Assembly: GCA_017962705.1 (NCBI GenBank)
Contig: JAGCUV010000024.1
Location: forward strand, 1 to 37,126
Direction of reading: 5' to 3'
Source of the DNA: Bacteroidales bacterium
GTDB lineage: Bacteria; Bacteroidota; Bacteroidia; Bacteroidales; UBA932
DNA: 37,126 bases
The first letter of the stretch is position 1, and the number at the start of each line of letters is the position of its first letter. Of this stretch, positions 8,701 through 16,287 are shown in pieces. Made by a program: the position numbers and the translations under genes. Below the pieces are notes generated by a model, which worked only from the letters and a program-made list of their open reading frames with translations, searched no databases and was not told the DNA's origin.

Positions 8701-8925
8701 CTGAAGACCATCTCCCTGAGCTACAATGTCAAGAGCAAAGCACTTGACAGGGCCCATATCTCCGTTCTCCGCTTCACCGCGTCCGTGGACAACGCGTATG
8801 TGTTCACCAAATACAGCGGCATGGATCCGGATGTCAGTTCCAGCAACGTGCTCTTCTCCGGATTCGACAGGATGTCTTATCCCAAGGCACGCGTGTGGTC
8901 ATTGGGTGTCAACTTAACCTTCTGA
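5734..8925 (+). CDS. SusC/RagA-family TonB-dependent outer-membrane transporter
   Basis: This 1063-aa beta-barrel imports glycan fragments across the outer membrane using TonB energy, as the channel half of a SusCD pair. Visible order: signal peptide (MRNLSNVAAF...ANAAAQ, about 1-24), carboxypeptidase-regulatory-like domain (about 27-97), TonB-box-like segment DDAVVIGYG (about 104-112), plug domain (about 118-230, with IRGNNSINAG and PLFVIDG), the segment IEVLKDASATAIYGAQGANG typical of SusC plugs, then the barrel ending in a terminal Phe (SLGVNLTF). The length is usual for the family. The start at 5734 is preferred over the in-frame 5701, which lies inside the -7 element and would precede the signal peptide. 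It is the first gene of the PUL operon; the SusD gene follows after six bases. The specificity cannot be read from sequence. Confidence 0.97.
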   Translation: MRNLSNVAAFLCLIFLACANAAAQGGMVSGTVTDDRGEPQVGCAVFYDGTQEITMTDEQGKYSIPAIKGKELTFSLFGMKTFNVKIGGPRSLNVQLESDSKVLDDAVVIGYGKQLRRDLTGSVASMKADDLKKTSSNNALGALQGHVAGLNITSQSGEPGSGFQIKIRGNNSINAGTTPLFVIDGTQMEISSSEVATSGTTGNNSYDPLSFLNTNDIESIEVLKDASATAIYGAQGANGVIIITTKSGRNADRTTVSFDATLSLHQVPKRIEMLDKQEYVDYRFSRSDYGWDSYGVDTDGDGIADRPKDVSGMTNYNWQDLLYRNAFVQQYNLSASGRAGKKTQFLASLGFLKQPGLVINNDYTRYNGRLKLDNNITDNLKIGANVAFSRSITDGAVASGGGSLGNSGLIQLIYLERPVSLYSESDTDYANGFLPLTSMMSDETFKKTVYDRLIGNLYVDWTIIKGLTFRFNASGNMSSSNLKEFFSKYSRWGQTRNGYGSVTEVSTYGYNANAYLTYNTKLGDGHNLDAMIGAELSKYHYDSMQMSSYNYSEWSTGAYDIGKGGILNNPVQNVSESTRMSAFCRFNYNYKGRYYATFNFRADASSKFFKDNRTGYFPSFSLAWRPSEEPWMKEAKSWLDNLKLRLSAGTSGNDRVSTYAALATLTKTYYASMGKEIMGMAPNTSANPKLKWETTYQYNVGLDFSLFNERVDFSADVYYKDTRDMLYRAILSAQAGFTEQWQNIGRVSNKGIEISLMTRNIDKRNFSWTTNITFDLNRNQVVDIGGADYTSINMSNGTFTTDISRIMVGQPIGIGYGYVWDGNYQVSDFVIKDKYGNDFTDNPEIVTSGNLNTFKFTLKDGVTKVSSLDVQPGDRRYKDLNGDGIINAEDRTIISNSNPKFSMGFGNNFTIWNFDLSIFFEGVFGREILNEFKCRSESNATSSYFNNLQRKAFVNRWTPENASNTYSRLMNQTGTYVSSYYVEDASFVRLKTISLSYNVKSKALDRAHISVLRFTASVDNAYVFTKYSGMDPDVSSSNVLFSGFDRMSYPKARVWSLGVNLTF

Positions 8926-8931
8926 TACGGT

Positions 8932-10719
8932 ATGAAAAAGTTATTATATAGTCTTTTCGTAATAGCGGCGCTGTCTTCCTGCGATTTCCTGGATCAGAAG
9001 CCGATTTCCAATGTGACCCCGGAGAACTTCTATTCAACGGAAGATCAGATGCGTATGGCCCTGGTCAGTTGTTACGAGACCATCAATACGCATAAGATTC
9101 CCGGACTCACCTACTGTCAGTACGGCTCATACGGCCAGGGGCTTCTTTACCTGATGAATGCGCCTTCGGATGACGTATGTGCCTCCAACGGTACCCAGAA
9201 CGAAGGACTGGAGATGGAGTGGGCCAACTTCAACGAAGCCTCCCGTGTGGTACGGCAGTTCTGGAAAGTTTTTTATGCCGGCATCAACCGTTGCAATACC
9301 ATTCTCGCCTATCTTCCTTCCATTCCGATGTCCGATGAAAACAAGGTACAGTACGAGGCGGAAGCCAAGTTCATGCGCGCGTTCTTCTATTATCATCTGG
9401 CGTGGAACTTCGGCGGAGTCCCTATCGTAACCGATTTCGCCTCCAATGGAGAAGAAGGCCGGTCGCCGCTCAATGAAGTCTACGGCTTGATTCTTTCCGA
9501 CCTTAATTTCGCTTGCAGCAATTTGAATACCAGCGGGATTATTCCCGATGTCTCCGCCAACAAATACACGGCGGAAGCATACAAAGGGCGGATTTGCAAT
9601 TATCTGGCGGCCTGCAAACGGAGCGGAACCGGAGCCGATCTGGTGGCCGAGCAGCCGCTCAACGATTTCTCCTGGGTGGCGGCCGACGAATTTTCCCGGG
9701 AAGCCATGCTCGCGCTCAAGGACGTGGCGGAAAATTCGCCTTATGTGCTTCTCGATGACTACACCCGCCTGTTCCGGGAAACCACGAAGAAGGACCAGCA
9801 CAAGGAGTGCCTGTTCCTGGCCGAAATCGCCGAATCGGGCGCCGAAGGATACTGGCCGAACAGTTTCTACATCCATACGCCGGCTTCTGGCGGCAGCAAG
9901 GTGCCTACCGCGTACGGCGGGCGCCACATTCCCACGCCGCGCGGTTTCTATATGTACAGCCCGAAAGACAGGAGGCGTGACCACAATTACACCAGCCGAT
10001 ACGCCACGGCCCCCGAAGTGGAGGTCATCGACGGGGTCAAATACTGTCTCCCCGGGGACGGACAGACCCATATTTCCTACACGGTGATTGATCCGAATAC
10101 GGGTGAAGAAACCCACTATGACAATGTGCCGCACCCTATTTATGACAATGATATCCAGACCTACAATCCCGTCAGCGGCATCGGGGTCTGCCCGGGCAAG
10201 ATAAGGCTTGCGATGAACGGGGAATTGCAGCACACGAAATCCCAGCATGCCTTCTCCTATCCGCTGATGCGCCTGGCAGATGTGTACTTGATGTATGCAG
10301 AAGCTCTCTACTATTGCAACGATGAGCCCGAAGCACGGAAATGGATGAACAAAGTCTTGCGCCGCGCAGCCACCGACGATGCGAACTATGATGAGTTGCT
10401 CGCCGCCTATCACCGCGACGATTTCGTGGAGGAACTGCTGGAAAGCCGGGAACGCGAACTCGTGTTCGAGTTCTCCAGGAAATGGGACTTGATACGCTTC
10501 AACCGGATTGACCAGGCCATCGCCTCGCTGGATCCGGAAAAAGTGGTCGAGAAAGAGGGTGTGCTCGAAGACCGCTTCATCCACTTCCAGACAGGCGGCT
10601 ACCTGGCGATCGGCATCCCCAGTTTGAAGTCCAACTGGTTCCACCACAAGATATGGCTTCCCATTTCGGAAGAACAAATGGCCGTCAATCGGAATTTGAC
10701 GCAAAATGCACGATGGTAA
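8932..10719 (+). CDS. SusD/RagB-family glycan-binding outer-membrane lipoprotein
   Basis: This 595-aa lipoprotein forms the lid over the SusC channel and binds the glycan at the cell surface. The signal peptide ends in a lipobox (LSSC, Cys17), followed by DFLDQKP, a hallmark of SusD N-termini. SusD-like features continue with VTPENFYSTEDQ, the helical TPR-like region containing YYHLAWNFGGVPIV, and the C-terminal RagB/SusD region with YPLMRLADVYLMYAEALYYC and ELLESRERELVFEFSRKWDLIRFNR. The protein appears complete. It starts six bases after the SusC stop, and the two should be made in similar amounts. The next gene begins 25 bases later. Confidence 0.97.
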   Translation: MKKLLYSLFVIAALSSCDFLDQKPISNVTPENFYSTEDQMRMALVSCYETINTHKIPGLTYCQYGSYGQGLLYLMNAPSDDVCASNGTQNEGLEMEWANFNEASRVVRQFWKVFYAGINRCNTILAYLPSIPMSDENKVQYEAEAKFMRAFFYYHLAWNFGGVPIVTDFASNGEEGRSPLNEVYGLILSDLNFACSNLNTSGIIPDVSANKYTAEAYKGRICNYLAACKRSGTGADLVAEQPLNDFSWVAADEFSREAMLALKDVAENSPYVLLDDYTRLFRETTKKDQHKECLFLAEIAESGAEGYWPNSFYIHTPASGGSKVPTAYGGRHIPTPRGFYMYSPKDRRRDHNYTSRYATAPEVEVIDGVKYCLPGDGQTHISYTVIDPNTGEETHYDNVPHPIYDNDIQTYNPVSGIGVCPGKIRLAMNGELQHTKSQHAFSYPLMRLADVYLMYAEALYYCNDEPEARKWMNKVLRRAATDDANYDELLAAYHRDDFVEELLESRERELVFEFSRKWDLIRFNRIDQAIASLDPEKVVEKEGVLEDRFIHFQTGGYLAIGIPSLKSNWFHHKIWLPISEEQMAVNRNLTQNARW

Positions 10720-10744
10720 TTATTTAATCTCAATATTTTCAGCT

Positions 10745-12916
10745 ATGAAAAAGTTTTTAGCATTCAGTTTTATGCTCCTCGCTCTTGCCGCTTGCAAGAA
10801 AGAAGGAGGTTCTTCCGAATCGGGTCCCAACCCTGAGGCCCAGTATATTCTGGAAGGAACAGTGAACACCCCGGGTTTCACTTGGGAGACCAATTCCTCG
10901 GTGGGCCTTTATTCGGCTACCGCCGGCGTGAAAATCGTCAACAAGGAATGTCTCATCGAGGGTTGGGCCGACACCAATGCCAAAGATGAGGAAGGCAATC
11001 CTCTTCCCTACACGCCCTCACCCTATGAAGGAAAGGCCACGGGACGCTTCACCACGCCGCCCGTCAGCCTGGCTTCCGGCAAGAATGATTTTGTCGCCTA
11101 CACCCCGTACAATCCGGAGTTGGTTTATCTGAACAATATCATTTATGCGCTGGAAGTGGGACAGAATCAAGTGCAGCCCACACCCGATGTGGCATCCAGC
11201 TGTTTTTCCTTCGGCGAGTTCTCCGGCACGCCCGGGGAAGAGGCGTTCCACTTTTCTCTCGACCCCGTCACGGCGCTCGTGAAAATCGCGGTTTCGTCCA
11301 CTGAGTTCGCCGGTATGAACGTGACTAAGGTAGAACTGGTCGACCTGGGCGGCCGTGCCGAGATCGGCGGTGCGTTCAATGTGAACACCAAGACCCGGAA
11401 ATTCCAGAAACTGGAGACTTTCTCCAAGGTGATGGTTTCGGTGACCAATCCCGCCCCTCTTGAGGTGGGCCAGCCGCAGAACTTCTATCTCCAGGCCCTC
11501 CCCGGAGACTACTCCACCAACAATATGTGGGCGGTCGTCTATTTCGAAAGCCAGACGAAGACCGTGACCATCCCGGTCAGCTTGTCGGGAGTCGTCCTGG
11601 AAGCCGGACAGACCAAGGAAATCAACTTGGCAAACATCACCATGGATACGAATCAACTTCGCTGGTACTGCCCCGTCGAGACACGCAAATTGCCCGGTCT
11701 CGGATATTGCTATGGCGAGGCCAACACCTATCTGATTCAGTGCAAGAATGGAAGCACCTGGAAAGGCGCCACCTATTCGGCCAATGCGGACATTCCGGAC
11801 GAAGTGACGATTGACTTCCGCGCCCGTGGCAATTTCAGCAATGCCGTCAATCCCACCGGAGCCACTTTCGAATGGTACACGAATGGAAGCGAAACCTATA
11901 TCCCGGTCGTCAGCGGTTCTACCACGACTTACGATGACGGTGGTATCAACCCGAAGGCCTTCACCATCACGGAGGATCCCGACAATTACCAGGTGAAAGT
12001 GAAGAACTGGGGAGCCTACGCAGGAGCGCCTATCCTGGTGATGAAGAAAGGCGGCCGGATTCTTTGGGCCTGGTCGTTCTGGAATATTTCCGCAGACGGG
12101 ACGAAGTTGGAAGCCATTTCCGCCGGCCCCGGCTCCCTGGCCAATATGGATATCGGCCAGAACACGACCCAATTTGAACAATGGTCGGCCAACAAATGGT
12201 CTTCCCCGTCACAGTCGCCTTCCGAGGGACCGGATGTCATCTACCGTTTCGTACATCGCTATCAGTGGGGCCGCTTCACGCCTGTCTTCTGGAGCTTCTG
12301 GCCGACGGTTGAATGGTACTCTACTCCGGCGGCTGTTCCCGTCGTCGAGGGACCGCTCTATTTGAATGAAGCCATCTCCAAGCCCGTGGGCCTTGTGCTC
12401 AAACGCGAGAAGGGTACGGAGAACAGGATGACTGACTGGGCGAACGAGAACGATCGTTACGGCGACCTCTGGGGCGGCGGTCTCAAAGCATCGACCCGCG
12501 AAGAGGAGGGCAACAAGACCATCTACGACCCCTGTCCGAAAGGCTGGAGGGTGCCTGACCCGCTTGTCTTCGACTATATCGCGCAGCAGAATGCCACCAT
12601 CAATTCCACCTACGACGGAGCCGTCATCTGCAAAATGGCCAATGCCGGCAACAATTCCTTCATCATGAATGGATACTACGAGGACTATATCGCCGATACG
12701 AATCCTCCGCGCATCGCAACGATGGGCGCCCCGAAATCCGGCAAGCAGACCTCGATGGGTATCTTGTGGAGCAACTGGGTGGGTTGGCACCAGGGTGTGC
12801 AGCCGTTGCTGCTCTCTTACGGCACCGATATCGAACCCAATCGTGTCACCACATCGACCCGAAACAGGGCTATCGCCGCTTCGGTCCGTTGCCAGAAAGA
12901 TGAAAGAAACAGATAA
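10745..12916 (+). CDS. Fimbrillin-like / Fib_succ_major surface lipoprotein (probable glycan-binding protein 1)
   Basis: This 723-aa lipoprotein has signal MKKFLAFSFMLLALAAC (Cys17) followed by KKEGG, a Lys/acid stretch like surface-export signals of Bacteroides lipoproteins. The N-terminal half (about 20-305) looks fimbrillin-like. It then enters the module shared with four later genes: GEANTYLIQ (about 324-332), ILWAWSFWNIS, LANMDIGQNTTQFE, YQWGR, and TIYDPCPKGWRVPDP (about 592-606), ending AASVRCQ. The DPCPxGWRVP motif is the signature of the Fib_succ_major domain (TIGR02145/PF09603). No catalytic motif is seen. Its position right after SusCD is where surface glycan-binding proteins are usually encoded. 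The start at 10745 is chosen over an in-frame ATG at 10706 because only it begins a lipoprotein signal. Binding is inferred. Confidence 0.85.
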   Translation: MKKFLAFSFMLLALAACKKEGGSSESGPNPEAQYILEGTVNTPGFTWETNSSVGLYSATAGVKIVNKECLIEGWADTNAKDEEGNPLPYTPSPYEGKATGRFTTPPVSLASGKNDFVAYTPYNPELVYLNNIIYALEVGQNQVQPTPDVASSCFSFGEFSGTPGEEAFHFSLDPVTALVKIAVSSTEFAGMNVTKVELVDLGGRAEIGGAFNVNTKTRKFQKLETFSKVMVSVTNPAPLEVGQPQNFYLQALPGDYSTNNMWAVVYFESQTKTVTIPVSLSGVVLEAGQTKEINLANITMDTNQLRWYCPVETRKLPGLGYCYGEANTYLIQCKNGSTWKGATYSANADIPDEVTIDFRARGNFSNAVNPTGATFEWYTNGSETYIPVVSGSTTTYDDGGINPKAFTITEDPDNYQVKVKNWGAYAGAPILVMKKGGRILWAWSFWNISADGTKLEAISAGPGSLANMDIGQNTTQFEQWSANKWSSPSQSPSEGPDVIYRFVHRYQWGRFTPVFWSFWPTVEWYSTPAAVPVVEGPLYLNEAISKPVGLVLKREKGTENRMTDWANENDRYGDLWGGGLKASTREEEGNKTIYDPCPKGWRVPDPLVFDYIAQQNATINSTYDGAVICKMANAGNNSFIMNGYYEDYIADTNPPRIATMGAPKSGKQTSMGILWSNWVGWHQGVQPLLLSYGTDIEPNRVTTSTRNRAIAASVRCQKDERNR

Positions 12917-12928
12917 AAGAAACAGATA
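12903..12928 (+). repeat. 13-bp tandem duplication across a stop codon
   Basis: AAAGAAACAGATA occurs twice in tandem (12903-12915 and 12916-12928), at the 3' end of the preceding gene. The TAA stop (12914-12916) straddles the junction. It looks like a slippage duplication; removing one copy would keep the same stop. Confidence 0.75.
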
Positions 12929-12941
12929 AAAACATACGACT

Positions 12942-13088
12942 ATGACGATTCTTTTAGACAATGATGCCTATGTGCATCCCGAAATGGAAATAGTGCCATT
13001 GGACGGTCTCTTGTTGTGCCAGTCCAGTGGAGAAGTCTCGGCAGGAGACTTGTTTGAAGATGAATTTGACCGTCTTGTTGAATTTTAA
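12942..13088 (+). CDS. Small protein (48 aa) with YxxPxM / LCxS pattern
   Basis: The reading frame ATG 12942 to TAA 13088 encodes 48 residues with no signal peptide. It contains YVHPEMEIV, then LLLCQSS, and an acidic tail with a C-terminal aromatic residue (FEDEFDRLVEF). A 40-aa protein at 27048-27170 shares this pattern: YSTPTLRV, VICASP, then an acidic tail ending in Trp. Both lie immediately upstream of a fimbrillin-like lipoprotein in the same orientation. The small gene fills an otherwise unusually long gap (187 bases) in a tightly packed operon, which supports it being real. I recognise no characterised family. It could be a secreted peptide precursor, a partner of the lipoprotein, or a regulator; none is demonstrated. 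Confidence 0.6.
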   Translation: MTILLDNDAYVHPEMEIVPLDGLLLCQSSGEVSAGDLFEDEFDRLVEF

Positions 13089-13103
13089 CGAATGGAACGC
13101 AAT

Positions 13104-15152
13104 ATGAAAAGATATATGATTCTTGCGGCGCTCCTGATACTGGGAGCCGCCTGCACCAAATCGGAATTTACGGAAAATTCGGGAAAAGAGCTTTCTCCGG
13201 CGAAGGAAGGGGTGACGGTGTTCTCCGGAACGCTGGAGGCCACCAAGATTTCCATGGGAGGTAAAGTGAGTGGTTACTACAAGGCGTTGTGGGAAGAAGG
13301 TGATGAACTTGAAGTCATCAAGAATTCAGACGGAAGCAGCCTGGGGACCGCCACGCTGACGGAAGGTGTGGGAAGCACCAAAGGCATCTTTGAGATGCCG
13401 GGGACGATTCCGGACGGGACCGAGGTGTATCTGGTCTATGGCTCCGAAGGGGTCGAGACCGAGCAGGTACAGGCGGCCGCCGGAGCCTCTTCATTCCAGG
13501 ATTATGCCTATGCGGTCTCTCCGGTGGTCGAAGTCAACGGTGGTGTCGCCGACGGCGTGACTCTCGCCCACCAAACCGCAGTAATCAAGGTGAGTGTTTC
13601 CGCCGCTTCCTCTCTTCAGGGAGCCACCGTCAGCCAGCTGATTGTCCGCAGCATCGGAGGTGTCCTTTCCGGAACCGACAAGGACTATGTCCGGGTGGAC
13701 CTTACGACGCCTCTCACCCTGAGCGGAACTGCGCAGGATATCTGGGCGGTCGCAGCCCCGTACGATGCCACCGGTGGGGAAATCTATGTGGCGCTGGTAA
13801 TAACGAAAGACGACGAGACCTACACCCTGCCCATCGGATTCAGCGGTAAATCCATTGCAGCCAATCATGTGGCGTCCTTCCCGCTAGCCAGTATTTCCGA
13901 TAATGACTGCGCCCCGTGGTACGAGCCGCACGATGTCCGCCTGATGCCGGGCCCCGGCTACGGCTATGGCGAGGCCAACTGTTACCAGATTCAGTATAAA
14001 GAGGGAACGTATGCCAATGCGACCTTGTCTCCGGACAACAGCATTCCTGCCTCGGTGACCATTGACTACCGTGCACGCGGCGATTTCCGTAAGGTGGTCA
14101 AGCCTTCCGACGTGACGTTCGAGTGGGTGAAGAAAGTGGGAACATCAACAACATATAATATTCAGTATAGCGGATATACCCAATGTAACATTAATAGTTT
14201 CAGCATCGGCTCGCCCTCCAATTACTCCGTGACAGTGACCAATACCGGCGCTTTTGCCGGCGCTCCGATTCTTTGCATGAAGAAGGGAGGCACCGTGCTT
14301 TGGGCCTGGACGCTATGGAACATCTCTGCCGACGGCACCCGTTTCGGCTCAACCGATATATCCGGCACGGACTACAAGTTGGCCAATATGGACATCGGAC
14401 AGAATACCACGCAGTTCGAAACCTGGGCGGCGAATAAAAAGACGGATGGGAAAACTCCGGATGTTAATTACCGTACCACTTTTTACTATCAGTGGGGCCG
14501 TCCTGCGCCGATTTTCTGGAGCAGTTGGCCGACAAATAATTTTTATGACCCTACCAATTTTAACGTGTCTCTGGTTGAGGGGCAACTCAGTATAGAGGAT
14601 AATATTACCTACCCTGGAATGTTAATTCTTAACTTCGCGAAAGAAGAAGGAACCGGTACTCCTGTAACGGGTATCAAGAAGTGGAGCAATGAAGTGGATG
14701 CTGAACTATGGGGAAATCCATGGCCTGTTGGCAAAGCAGAAGACCAAACACAGGTAGGACAGAAAACCATTTACGATCCCTGCCCAAAGGGCTGGCGAGT
14801 TCCTGACCCGGCCGTCTATAATGCTTTGTCCGGATCCATTTCTTGGGAGACAACAACGCCAGGCGCATATTATTCTTCTTCATCGCTTTCCTCTTCAAAT
14901 AATTTCTTCTCTCCTTCCGGACGATATAATGATAATATTGCCAGTAATGGTCGTATTGCAACTGAAGGAATGCCCGCTGATGGAACTGGTACGAGAGGAT
15001 GGCGTTGGACAAATTCAGGCGCGAATACCACCGGAGTTCAGGCTCGCGCGTATCAAACCAATCTGGGAACGCAGAGTGAGAATAAGACGGTTACATTAAA
15101 CAAAGCCACTGCCATTGCCGTCCGCTGTATCGTAGATGCCGACAATCGTTAA
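13104..15152 (+). CDS. Fimbrillin-like / Fib_succ_major surface lipoprotein (probable glycan-binding protein 2)
   Basis: This lipoprotein is a paralogue of the 10745 gene. From the ATG at 13104 it has signal MKRYMILAALLILGAAC (Cys17) and then TKSE; an ATG at 13092 adds four residues and is also possible. Residues quoted here count from 13092. The N-terminal fimbrillin-like part contains WEEGDELEV (about 67-75) and a G-x-F segment. The shared module begins at GEANCYQI (293-300) and continues with APILCMKKGG, VLWAWTLWNIS, LANMDIGQNTTQFE, YQWGRPAPIFW, TIYDPCPKGWRVP (about 559-571) and IAVRCIV at the end. No enzyme motif is visible. With its neighbour it probably binds the PUL glycan at the cell surface. 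It begins 3-15 bases after the 48-aa gene and ends 3 bases before the next. Confidence 0.85.
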   Translation: MKRYMILAALLILGAACTKSEFTENSGKELSPAKEGVTVFSGTLEATKISMGGKVSGYYKALWEEGDELEVIKNSDGSSLGTATLTEGVGSTKGIFEMPGTIPDGTEVYLVYGSEGVETEQVQAAAGASSFQDYAYAVSPVVEVNGGVADGVTLAHQTAVIKVSVSAASSLQGATVSQLIVRSIGGVLSGTDKDYVRVDLTTPLTLSGTAQDIWAVAAPYDATGGEIYVALVITKDDETYTLPIGFSGKSIAANHVASFPLASISDNDCAPWYEPHDVRLMPGPGYGYGEANCYQIQYKEGTYANATLSPDNSIPASVTIDYRARGDFRKVVKPSDVTFEWVKKVGTSTTYNIQYSGYTQCNINSFSIGSPSNYSVTVTNTGAFAGAPILCMKKGGTVLWAWTLWNISADGTRFGSTDISGTDYKLANMDIGQNTTQFETWAANKKTDGKTPDVNYRTTFYYQWGRPAPIFWSSWPTNNFYDPTNFNVSLVEGQLSIEDNITYPGMLILNFAKEEGTGTPVTGIKKWSNEVDAELWGNPWPVGKAEDQTQVGQKTIYDPCPKGWRVPDPAVYNALSGSISWETTTPGAYYSSSSLSSSNNFFSPSGRYNDNIASNGRIATEGMPADGTGTRGWRWTNSGANTTGVQARAYQTNLGTQSENKTVTLNKATAIAVRCIVDADNR

Positions 15153-15155
15153 GAA

Positions 15156-16283
15156 ATGATGATGCGAAAACCCTTATTCGGCCTGTTGGCCCTCCTTTTC
15201 TTCTTCGTCGGCTGTATGGCCCTCGGCGCCTGCGGCAAACAGCCGCAGGCGGACGGGGACGACGGGGCGGTGCCGGCCGTCAAGATGACGCTGCATCGGA
15301 CCTCGTCTTCGGGCTTTGAACTGCTTGTGCCCCAGGCGGACGGCTCGACGGTGCTTGTCCATCACTTCACGCACCACTGCTATTCGAACGCGCTGAACTA
15401 TGGGGACGGAAAGCAGAAGACCATCCTGTGCGGAGATGTCTGGTATCCGGATTCCATCAAAAAGCAGGGAGAGGCGGAATGTATCCAGGGAAACCTGAAT
15501 TTCATTTACTACGTGAATCCCAAGCTGGCGGGCTTTGAAAATGAAGAATGCCACGTAGGTGCGGGACACGGCTGCGAAATCAAGAACACGCAGAATTTTT
15601 ATGCCGACGGCGTCGAGTTCGACCCCGGTGCGGATTTCAGCGATTTTGAGTGCAGCGAATTCCGGGTTGTACTGGATGCCAACGTCTATGCCGTAGATGT
15701 CACCCAGCCGGGTCACAAATCCAGCCGGGCCCTGCCCAAACTGGACGATGAGGGGAACTTGGTTCTCACCGCCGTCCACAAGTACGATGCGGTCTATCGC
15801 CCGGACAATACCATCGAATGGGACAACAGCCTCACCATCAAACGCGACGGCATCCAGTTCAAGCAGGCCCATGGCGGTATGCTTCAAGGCAAGGCGCAGT
15901 TCTTCAATATGGTTACGATTGGGGACGCGCAGGAGAGCACCAACAAGTTCACCTACGATGCGTCGCACACAGTGACGACCACCCCTATCGGGACCTGTCC
16001 CAAATTCGATGTGAAACGCTTTCACAACACCGACTGGCTGCGGCTCTACGGCAAAGGTATCACCGTGACGCAGACGATGACGCAGCCCGGAGCCCGCAGC
16101 ACGGAGAATTACTTGATGTTTACTTTCTATTCCGGCGCGTCCACCGACGACCCGACCTTGGACCGCTTGAAAGTATATATGCAACCTGTCCGGTCCGTTG
16201 ACCAGTTCGGCGCGGCGGGAGCCGAGACTTTCCAGGCAGGAGATGAGATCAAAGTTCATTTGAAGAGAGTCATAGAATTATAA
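15156..16283 (+). CDS. Lipoprotein of unknown function
   Basis: This 375-aa protein has a hydrophobic signal and lipobox (LGAC, Cys26; an earlier Cys20 in FVGC is a poorer fit), then GKQPQADGDDG. The rest looks like a beta-rich secreted domain, with ILCGDVWYPDS, NLNFIYYVNP, ECHVGAGHGCEIKN, HKYDAVYRPDNTIEWDNSLTI and a final EIKVHLKRVIEL. I do not recognise a family or a convincing active site. Some segments resemble the C-terminal part of the last PUL gene (32446-35637) in order and character: a beta-strand-rich region with a 'GM' turn, and a closing strand containing VH. This likeness is weak. The gene sits between the glycan-binding lipoproteins and the hydrolases, 3 bases after one and 4 before the next, so a role in glycan binding or cleavage is likely but unproven. 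Three consecutive ATGs (15156, 15159, 15162) make the exact start uncertain. Confidence 0.8.
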   Translation: MMMRKPLFGLLALLFFFVGCMALGACGKQPQADGDDGAVPAVKMTLHRTSSSGFELLVPQADGSTVLVHHFTHHCYSNALNYGDGKQKTILCGDVWYPDSIKKQGEAECIQGNLNFIYYVNPKLAGFENEECHVGAGHGCEIKNTQNFYADGVEFDPGADFSDFECSEFRVVLDANVYAVDVTQPGHKSSRALPKLDDEGNLVLTAVHKYDAVYRPDNTIEWDNSLTIKRDGIQFKQAHGGMLQGKAQFFNMVTIGDAQESTNKFTYDASHTVTTTPIGTCPKFDVKRFHNTDWLRLYGKGITVTQTMTQPGARSTENYLMFTFYSGASTDDPTLDRLKVYMQPVRSVDQFGAAGAETFQAGDEIKVHLKRVIEL

Positions 16284-16287
16284 TCGT

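Noticed and set aside
9127-10704. 525-aa open frame on the minus strand
   Set aside because: Antisense to SusD; no domain, and the sense frame is unmistakable.
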